Shown: piece after piece, positions 14,355 through 20,058 of the stretch
Layout of the letters: every line of letters begins with the position of its first letter
Numbering within the stretch: position 1 is the stretch's first letter
Source of the DNA: JAGPCH01 sp039810605
Lineage (GTDB): Bacteria > Bacteroidota > Ignavibacteria > Tepidaquicellales > Tepidaquicellaceae
Direction of reading: 5' to 3'
Length of the DNA stretch: 22,095 nt
NCBI GenBank assembly: GCA_039810605.1
Contig: JBDHXH010000044.1
Coordinates: 1-22,095 of the forward strand
The notes under the pieces: generated by a model
What the model was told of the DNA's origin: nothing
Seen by the model: the letters and a program-made list of their open reading frames with translations, nothing else
Database searches by the model: none
Program-made: the position numbers and the translations under genes

Positions 14355-15068
14355 TCAGGTTGCTGAATCCTGAAGCAATTGCTTGTTTAGTATTGTAATT
14401 TTTTTGCCGCTGACGGTAATGATTTTATCGTCCTGGAATTTTTTTAAAGAACGGGAGAGCGTTTCGTCAATTGTTCCCAGATAGGAAGCAAGATCATGCT
14501 TGCTCATTCTCAATTCAAAGTGTTCGCGTCCGTCTTTGAACTTTTGTTTCTTTTCCTCGAGAATAAATCTTGCAAGTCTTTTCGGAATGTCCTGTGTAAG
14601 TGATTCGATGTGTTTGTTGAGATGTCTTAATTTCTTCGCAAAGCCGGAAATAATCTTAAGCGACATTGACCTGTTCTTTTCAAGAAGGCTGTAAAATGTT
14701 TGCGACCGCAGCAGCAGGACCTTCGTATCATTCTCGAGTGCCATTGCGTTTGCAGGATATGAAAATTCATCCTTGCTCACTTTCTCATATTTCTCAAACA
14801 ATGGAACTTCTGCAAATGAATCAAAAGGATATATAAAATGCAGGATGTGCTCTCTTCCATCTTTTGAAATCTTGAAAATTTTTATGCACCCTTTTAAGAC
14901 TATATAGAATCCTATGTAAGGTTCAGTTTCAAAAAATACCATTTCTCCTTTTGCAAGCGTTTTGAAATTTGAGACAGATCGGACTTTCTTCAGTTCGTCA
15001 TCATCGAATTCCGAAAAGAAATGAATTTTTCTTAAGTCTTCGTCATTCATAATTGAGTTCTTTGCCAT
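14355..15068 (-). CDS. CRP/FNR-family transcription regulator, DNR-like
   Basis: The 237-residue regulator has an N-terminal cyclic-nucleotide-binding-type beta-roll (about 15-130), a dimerisation helix (about 130-160) and a C-terminal winged helix. The HTH segment is MSKHDLASYLGTIDETLSRS (188-207); Glu202, Ser205 and Arg206 match the E-x-x-S-R of FNR that recognises TTGA. There is only one cysteine (Cys60) in the sensor domain and no N-terminal cysteine cluster, so an FNR-type [4Fe-4S] sensor is excluded. This pattern fits DNR/NNR-like NO-responsive regulators, although the ligand cannot be read from sequence. It lies just upstream of the nos operon, whose promoter region holds a matching palindrome, so control of nos genes is the best inference. 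The start could also be the ATG at 15050. Confidence 0.92.
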   Translation of the reverse strand: MAKNSIMNDEDLRKIHFFSEFDDDELKKVRSVSNFKTLAKGEMVFFETEPYIGFYIVLKGCIKIFKISKDGREHILHFIYPFDSFAEVPLFEKYEKVSKDEFSYPANAMALENDTKVLLLRSQTFYSLLEKNRSMSLKIISGFAKKLRHLNKHIESLTQDIPKRLARFILEEKKQKFKDGREHFELRMSKHDLASYLGTIDETLSRSLKKFQDDKIITVSGKKITILNKQLLQDSAT

Positions 15069-15193
15069 ATCCCAAAAGTTTCAGTATTTCATAAATCTAC
15101 AAACGCAATTTTCAAAGTAAATCAATTTCATTACGATTGGATAAACTAATATGTATGAATATGTATGACTGATTAATGTTTTCTTTCTCCAAA

Positions 15194-15448
15194 TTATCCA
15201 TACTTGAGTTTCAAAATCAATGTCAGAGTAATGAAGACAAAGGATATGCTGTTAGCTGCCAGAAGCGGAATGTCGCCTTTCAGATAGCCGTATATGATCC
15301 AGATAATTACCCCTGTTTCTATCATTAAGAGCATTGGGAGTGAAAGGTCCTTAGTGTGTCTTGACCTGATGGCTTTTAAAGATTGCGGAAAGAAACCGAA
15401 TGTCGTAAAAAATGCGGCGACTAATCCTATTATTAAGGAAGTGTCCAA
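15194..15448 (-). CDS. SemiSWEET sugar transporter
   Basis: The 84-residue protein has three transmembrane helices (about 3-22, 37-55 and 60-80), one MtN3/saliva triple-helix bundle. The PQ motif is at residues 21-22 in GFFPQSLKAIRSRHTKDLS, the signature of bacterial SemiSWEETs, which dimerise to form a facilitative sugar channel. Size is exactly that of the family. It lies 22 bp downstream of the glycyl-tRNA synthetase gene on the same strand and so is probably co-transcribed with it; I see no functional link. Sugar specificity is not visible. Confidence 0.92.
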   Translation of the reverse strand: MDTSLIIGLVAAFFTTFGFFPQSLKAIRSRHTKDLSLPMLLMIETGVIIWIIYGYLKGDIPLLAANSISFVFITLTLILKLKYG

Positions 15449-15470
15449 GATATTTTGTTGTAGGGTTTAT

Positions 15471-16934
15471 TCAGAAAAGTTTATCACTTAAGAATTCAGT
15501 GATCTTATCTTTGTTTATTCTGATTTGCGACATCGAATCGCGTTCTCGTATTGTTACCGATCCGTCTTTCAATGTTTCCGAATCTACCGTTATGCAATAT
15601 GGCGTACCGCATTCGTCCTGTCTTCGGTATCTTCTTCCGACCGCTCCGGAATCATCATAAAATACTTTATAGCGCGTCCTTATTCCATCGCTAATGTTGC
15701 GTGCAATGTCCTGCATTCCATCCCTGTTGACAAGCGGAAATACTGCCGCCTTAATCGGAGCAAGAACAGGATGAAGATGAAGAACAGTTCTGACTTCTGA
15801 CGATTTGCTTCCGTCGGAATTTTCTTTGGCTACGGATTCTTCTTCATAACCATTGCAGAGGAAAGCAAAGAAACTTCTTGAAGCTCCTGCACTTGTCTCT
15901 ATGACATAAGGAACATATCTCTCTTTGAGCTCTTCGTCAAAATACTCAAGTTTCTTTCCGGAATATTCGCTATGCCTTTTCAAATCATAATCCGAACGAT
16001 TGTGAATTCCTTCTATCTCACCCCATCCAAACGGAAATTCAAATTCTATATCAACTGCAGCCTTCGCATAATGAGCAAGTTTTTCATGAATATGCAACTT
16101 CATTTTATCTTCCCGCATTCCGTATTTTTTAAACCAGTTTACTCTCTCATCTCTCCAGTATTCAAACCATCTGGCATCTTCATTGGGATTGATAAAGAAC
16201 TGCATTTCCATCTGCTCGAACTCTCTTGTGCGAAATAAAAAATTCTTTGTATTGATTTCATTCCGAAAGGCTTTCCCGAGTTGTGCTATTCCGAAAGGCA
16301 ATTTCTGGCGTGAAGATTCTTTTACATTATTAAAATTGACATAAATTCCCTGTGCTGTTTCAGGTCGGAGGAAAACAACATTTGATGAATCTTCAAGCGG
16401 TCCGACATAAGTCTTGAACATCAGGTTGAAGTTTCTTGCTTCCGTGAATGAGTTTCTGTTGCCGCAGTTCGGACATACGATTTCATCCAAGAACTGATTT
16501 GTTTTTTCCGAAAATATTTCTGCTGCCTTTTCCGGATGACCGTCAATACTCTTGTCTATTGCGACGGCTTTCTTATAGATTGCATCTTTCACCTTGTTTG
16601 AAACCAGTTCATAGAGTACATCCACCCTGTATCTTGATTTGCAGCTTTTGCAATCCACCATCGGATCGGAAAAATTTTCAACATGTCCCGATGCTTCCCA
16701 GACGCGGGGATGCATTAATATTGATGCGTCAATACCCTCAATGTTTTCCCGGTAGGTCATGTCTTTCCACCAAGCCTCTTTTATGTTGCGCAGAAGTTCC
16801 ACTCCAAGCGGACCATAATCATAGCACCCGTTTAGTCCTCCGTATATTTCCGAAGATTGAAATACAAATCCTCTTCTTTTTGAAAGGGAAACAATTTTTT
16901 CTGTTGTATCGGTTTTAATGTTAGTTTTACTCAA
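15471..16934 (-). CDS. glyQS: glycyl-tRNA synthetase, homodimeric class II type
   Basis: The 487-residue enzyme charges tRNA-Gly. It is the single-chain alpha2 type, not the alpha/beta type of most Proteobacteria. The visible features are the N-terminal RRGFVFQSSEIYGG and GCYDYGPLG, a zinc-ribbon-like insertion with C95-x2-C98 and C154-x2-C157 (CPNCG), and class II motif 2 with RPETAQGIYVNF and FRNEINTKNFLFRTREFEQ. ETSAGASRSFFAFL is the motif 3 region. The C-terminal anticodon-binding domain begins near APIKAAVFPL and includes DDSGAVGRRYRRQDECGTPY. Length is typical of the short bacterial alpha2 form. It is the only clear housekeeping marker in the window and could place the organism in a phylogeny. 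Confidence 0.97.
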   Translation of the reverse strand: MSKTNIKTDTTEKIVSLSKRRGFVFQSSEIYGGLNGCYDYGPLGVELLRNIKEAWWKDMTYRENIEGIDASILMHPRVWEASGHVENFSDPMVDCKSCKSRYRVDVLYELVSNKVKDAIYKKAVAIDKSIDGHPEKAAEIFSEKTNQFLDEIVCPNCGNRNSFTEARNFNLMFKTYVGPLEDSSNVVFLRPETAQGIYVNFNNVKESSRQKLPFGIAQLGKAFRNEINTKNFLFRTREFEQMEMQFFINPNEDARWFEYWRDERVNWFKKYGMREDKMKLHIHEKLAHYAKAAVDIEFEFPFGWGEIEGIHNRSDYDLKRHSEYSGKKLEYFDEELKERYVPYVIETSAGASRSFFAFLCNGYEEESVAKENSDGSKSSEVRTVLHLHPVLAPIKAAVFPLVNRDGMQDIARNISDGIRTRYKVFYDDSGAVGRRYRRQDECGTPYCITVDSETLKDGSVTIRERDSMSQIRINKDKITEFLSDKLF

Positions 16935-17146
16935 AGGGAAAATTTTGATTGAGGCTAATTTACCAAATTTAGCGGAGAGATTTTATCCAATTTGTTTTGA
17001 AGAATCACCAATGTCACCAATGTCACCAATAAAAGGCACAACAAATCCTGTCAGATAATTTGCTTTGCGGATTTGTGAGTCATCAATATTGTCAGCAACT
17101 CAATTCAACATGGAGCATTTCTTGCGATTTGAAAACTTAAGTTGAA
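16935..17146. other. 212-bp spacer between GDP-fucose synthase and glyQS genes
   Basis: Both neighbours are on the minus strand. The spacer should hold the glyQS promoter, but I cannot pick it out with confidence. It contains a 9-bp tandem repeat (17005-17030) and an 8-bp inverted repeat, AATTCAAC at 17102-17109 with GTTGAATT at 17141-17148, whose second arm covers the end of the GDP-fucose synthase gene and which could form a weak stem after that gene. Confidence 0.4.
17005..17030. repeat. 9-bp tandem repeat, about 2.9 copies
   Basis: The unit TCACCAATG is repeated from 17005 with two full copies and a third missing its last base. It lies upstream of glyQS outside any gene. Short repeats like this arise by slippage; no function is evident. 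Confidence 0.8.
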
Positions 17147-18082
17147 TTAAACCTCTACTCCGAAATCAACTTTCAAAACTTCTTTCAGTCCTTCTTCGAA
17201 AGTCCGGGGGTTATATTGAGGCATTATGGTTTTGAGATATGAAATGTCGGTTCGCTTTTCATACATCCCGTCCGGTTTGGAAGTATCCCATTTGATGTCT
17301 CCTTCATATTCAAAAACTTTTCCGGCAATATCAATAAACTCTTTGATAGAATAATCGAAACCTGTTCCGATGTTTACGAATTCAGGTTTGCTGTAATTTT
17401 CCATCAGATAAATACATGCATCGGCGCAATCATCTACAAAAAGTGCTTCACGTCTGGGTTTGCCGCTTCCCCAGAAGACAAGTTCGGCTCCGTCCCTTTG
17501 CGCATTGACGAATTTTTGGATCATCGCGGCTATGAAGTGACTGTTCTTAAGGTCATAATTGTCATTTGGTCCGTAAAGGTTAGTGGGCATTGCCGATATC
17601 GCATCAATGCCGTATTGCTGACGGTAAAGTTGGCAGGCAATTATTCCCATGCCCTTTGCAACAGCATAACCTTTATTTGTTTCTTCGAGCGGACCCATCA
17701 TGAATCGGTTTTCATTTATCGGCTGCGGATTTTCTTTCGGGTAAATGCAGGTCGAACCTGTGTAAAGAATTTTAGTCTTTGGAGAAAAATTTTTCAACGC
17801 TTCGATGACATTCAGTATCATCATTGCATTATTGTAAAGGAAATCTGCCTGGCGAGAGTTGTTGGCAAGGATTCCGCCCACAAGTCCTGCTACCATAAAG
17901 ACACTATCGGGTGATTCTTCCTTAAAGAAAATTTCAAGATCTTCCCTATTTAACAAATCAAGTCCATCTTTTCTCGAAGGAGTCAGAATGTTTTCATAGC
18001 CTTTGCTTTTCAATTGCCGTACAATGGAACTTCCGAGCATTCCCGTGCTTCCGAAGACGGCTGTTCTTTTTTGATTTGACAT
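17147..18082 (-). CDS. fcl: GDP-L-fucose synthase
   Basis: The 311-residue short-chain dehydrogenase/reductase performs the epimerase-reductase step from GDP-4-keto-6-deoxymannose to GDP-L-fucose with NADPH. The N-terminal nucleotide motif is GSTGMLG (11-17). The catalytic triad is Ser110 in TGSTCIYPK, Tyr139 and Lys143 in GYAVAKG. The later block LYGPNDNYDLKNSHFIAA carries the His conserved as the second acid/base in this family. Length is normal. Genes for GDP-mannose dehydratase or glycosyltransferases are not in the window, so it is separated from the rest of a surface-polysaccharide pathway here. Other NDP-sugar epimerases are possible, but the DNYDLKNSH motif favours fucose synthase. 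Confidence 0.93.
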   Translation of the reverse strand: MSNQKRTAVFGSTGMLGSSIVRQLKSKGYENILTPSRKDGLDLLNREDLEIFFKEESPDSVFMVAGLVGGILANNSRQADFLYNNAMMILNVIEALKNFSPKTKILYTGSTCIYPKENPQPINENRFMMGPLEETNKGYAVAKGMGIIACQLYRQQYGIDAISAMPTNLYGPNDNYDLKNSHFIAAMIQKFVNAQRDGAELVFWGSGKPRREALFVDDCADACIYLMENYSKPEFVNIGTGFDYSIKEFIDIAGKVFEYEGDIKWDTSKPDGMYEKRTDISYLKTIMPQYNPRTFEEGLKEVLKVDFGVEV

Positions 18083-18094
18083 TATTAAAGTTTA

Positions 18095-18319
18095 TTAACT
18101 CAAGACATGAGACGCCGGATGTGAGACGCGACACGTTTTCAATAGTAAATTCAATTTAAATATTTTATTGCTCAATTTTAACTCAATTGTATCTGCATTA
18201 CATGTTGAACATGTTGACAAATACTCTTTGACGGCAATTTCACAGGCGGGTTCTTTTTTAAAACTAAATGTGTCATTCGAATTGAGATTATTTTTACAAC
18301 TGTTGGAGTGCTTCGCCAT
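18095..18319 (-). CDS. doubtful small ORF between the aldehyde dehydrogenase and GDP-fucose synthase genes
   Basis: An open frame of 74 codons starts 4 bp after the aldehyde dehydrogenase stop and ends 12 bp before the fcl start, so it fits neatly in the gap and could be translationally coupled. The product is Asn-, Lys- and Cys-rich (five cysteines, including a CSTC) with no membrane helix and no motif that I know. Against it, the 3' end reads through a repetitive intergenic-looking stretch with two copies of TGAGACGC 14 bp apart, and the composition is not protein-like at the C-terminus. I regard it as more likely non-coding. Confidence 0.22.
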   Translation of the reverse strand: MAKHSNSCKNNLNSNDTFSFKKEPACEIAVKEYLSTCSTCNADTIELKLSNKIFKLNLLLKTCRVSHPASHVLS

Positions 18320-18323
18320 TTGA

Positions 18324-19751
18324 TCACACCACCAATATCTTTCTCTCCGTCATTTCTTCGATCGCATATTTGACACCTTCGCGGGCGTTGCCGGATTCCT
18401 TCACTCCGCCATAGGGCATCGAGTCCATTCTGTAAGACGAAACATTATTGATTATAACTCCTCCCGTTTCAATATTCTTAAACGCATAGAATGCGTTGTA
18501 AATATCCTTTGTGAATATGCCTGCTTGAAGTCCGTAAACAGAATCATTAACTTCTTCAACTGCTTTTTTAAACTCTCCGAATTTTATCAATGTAATCAGT
18601 GGTGCAAAGACTTCGTTCGCATTGACTTTCATTTCTTTCTTTGTCTTAACCAACACCGTAGGCATAAGCACCGCATTTGCTCTTTTTCCACCCGTGAGAA
18701 TTTCCGCGCCTTCGTTCAGAGCTTCGTCAATCCATCCTTCAACTCTTTTTGCCTCAACTTCCGTAATCATTGACGCAACTTCTGTATTGTCATCAAAGGG
18801 ATTTCCGACCTTTACTTTCTTTGTTCCTTCAAGAATTGTTTTCTCAAACTCATCGTAAATCTTTTCATGCACAAAAACTCTTTGCACGCTGATGCAACTT
18901 TGTCCTGCCTGCCCAAATCCTCCCATAATTATTTTTGCTGCTGCATCCTTGATGTCGGCGCTCTCATCTACAATTACACCAGCATTTCCGCCCAGCTCCA
19001 GCGAGATTTTCTGGCGATTAATTTTTTTCCGGAGATTCCATCCTACCTGTGAGCTTCCCGTGAAGCTTACCATCTTAACGCGTTCATCGGAAACAAATTT
19101 TTCGATTTCACCGCCGGAAGCAGTGACAACATTCACCGGGCAATAATCCATCTTTAGTTCCTCACAACTTTGTCTGACTAACCTTCCAATTTCAATTCCG
19201 CAGGTTAATGAAGCTGATGCAGGCTTGAGCAGTACGACATTTCCCGAAGCCAATGCCGGCGATAATTTATGCGCGACTAAGTTCACCGGAAAATTCCATG
19301 GAGTGATGGCAAGTATGATTCCAATCGGAAACCTTTTTACAATTCCCATCACATCAGGAGACCCCTTTAGCAAATCAAGATTCAATACTTCTCCCTCGAT
19401 TCGCTTTGCTTCCTCGCTTCCAAGATTGAAAGTAAGAACCGCTCTGTCAACTTCAATGCGTGAGAACCTGATTGGCTTTCCTGTTTCGAGTGTGATCAAT
19501 TGAGCAAGATGCTCTCTGTTCTCAAACACCTTATCCGAAATTTTCTTCAACAAAGAAGATCTAAGATGAACAGGAGATTTTTTATATGTTTGAAAAACTT
19601 CCGACAGATAATCCAATGACGTGCGAATGTGACTGTCATCTGATTTGTAAACTCTCTTTACAACCTCACCTGTATATGGATTAGTTATTTCAACTGTCTT
19701 GCCGGATGAAATAAATTCATTACCAATCAAAAACTCTTCAGCGCTATTCAT
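18324..19751 (-). CDS. NAD(P)-dependent aldehyde dehydrogenase
   Basis: The 475-residue member of the aldehyde dehydrogenase superfamily oxidises an aldehyde to the acid. Key residues are visible: Asn153 in TPWNFPVNL, the cofactor motif FTGSSQVG (230-237), the general-base Glu252 in LELGGN and the nucleophile Cys286 in GQAGQSCISVQRV. The overall pattern, with GQ-CIS-QRV around the cysteine, resembles the lactaldehyde, phosphonoacetaldehyde or non-phosphorylating glyceraldehyde-3-phosphate dehydrogenase subgroup rather than betaine aldehyde dehydrogenase. The substrate cannot be fixed from sequence. It heads a minus-strand set with the fcl gene downstream after about 240 bp, and is divergent from the large secreted protein gene across a 307-bp region. 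Confidence 0.92.
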   Translation of the reverse strand: MNSAEEFLIGNEFISSGKTVEITNPYTGEVVKRVYKSDDSHIRTSLDYLSEVFQTYKKSPVHLRSSLLKKISDKVFENREHLAQLITLETGKPIRFSRIEVDRAVLTFNLGSEEAKRIEGEVLNLDLLKGSPDVMGIVKRFPIGIILAITPWNFPVNLVAHKLSPALASGNVVLLKPASASLTCGIEIGRLVRQSCEELKMDYCPVNVVTASGGEIEKFVSDERVKMVSFTGSSQVGWNLRKKINRQKISLELGGNAGVIVDESADIKDAAAKIIMGGFGQAGQSCISVQRVFVHEKIYDEFEKTILEGTKKVKVGNPFDDNTEVASMITEVEAKRVEGWIDEALNEGAEILTGGKRANAVLMPTVLVKTKKEMKVNANEVFAPLITLIKFGEFKKAVEEVNDSVYGLQAGIFTKDIYNAFYAFKNIETGGVIINNVSSYRMDSMPYGGVKESGNAREGVKYAIEEMTERKILVV

Positions 19752-19768
19752 TTTATTTTTAAAATAGT

Positions 19769-19795
19769 AAAGTTCATAAAGTTTATAAAGTTCAT
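19769..19795. repeat. 9-bp tandem repeat, 3 copies
   Basis: The unit AAAGTTYAT occurs three times in a row (AAAGTTCAT, AAAGTTTAT, AAAGTTCAT), starting 18 bp upstream of the aldehyde dehydrogenase ATG. It may be simple slippage, or a spaced regulator site, since copies lie just under one helical turn apart. Confidence 0.8.
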
Positions 19796-19820
19796 TTGAC
19801 TGCTTTTAAAAAAACCTCAC

Positions 19821-19896
19821 GGGGCCGTCCAAAAAGAGGATTTCTACAGGCTAATAGCCTGTGCTACGATTAAATCCTTACTTTTGGGACAGCCCC
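19821..19896. repeat. 76-bp palindromic hairpin element (MITE- or REP-like)
   Basis: The outer arms pair GGGGC with GCCCC and GTCC with GGAC, separated by one mismatch. The middle arms pair AGGATTT with AAATCCT. An inner perfect hairpin has arms ACAGGCT and AGCCTGT with a 3-nt loop. The whole forms a cruciform-like structure with three stem blocks. It lies between divergent genes, so it is not a terminator shared by convergent genes. The layout, GC-rich ends and AT-rich internal stems are those of dispersed intergenic palindromes or small non-autonomous elements. Confidence 0.7.
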
Positions 19897-19933
19897 AGGT
19901 GAAGAACATATCAATGTACTTGGTTAAGCATTT

Positions 19934-19960
19934 TTAACAATTATTAACAATTTTAACAAT
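19934..19960. repeat. 10-bp AT-rich tandem repeat, about 3 copies
   Basis: The unit TTAACAATTW is repeated (TTAACAATTA, TTAACAATTT, then TAACAAT) about 100 bp before the ATG of the secreted protein. Copies fall on the same helical face at a 10-bp period. It may be an UP-like or regulator-binding element, or slippage. Confidence 0.7.
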
Positions 19961-20058
19961 CACAAACTTAGTATAGGAGTTGCTATTGAGTGCATATTCA
20001 GATATTTTTACACTTCATAATTTACAACTTCCTCGAATCAAAATTGAAAGGGAAATTT

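Larger units (their letters stand above)
19752..20058. other. 307-bp divergent intergenic region
   Basis: This region lies between the minus-strand aldehyde dehydrogenase and the plus-strand secreted protein, so it should contain two promoters. From left to right it holds three copies of a 9-bp repeat, a 76-bp palindromic element, three copies of a 10-bp AT-rich repeat and a Shine-Dalgarno-like AAAGGGA before the ATG at 20059. I could not identify either promoter with confidence. Confidence 0.7.
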
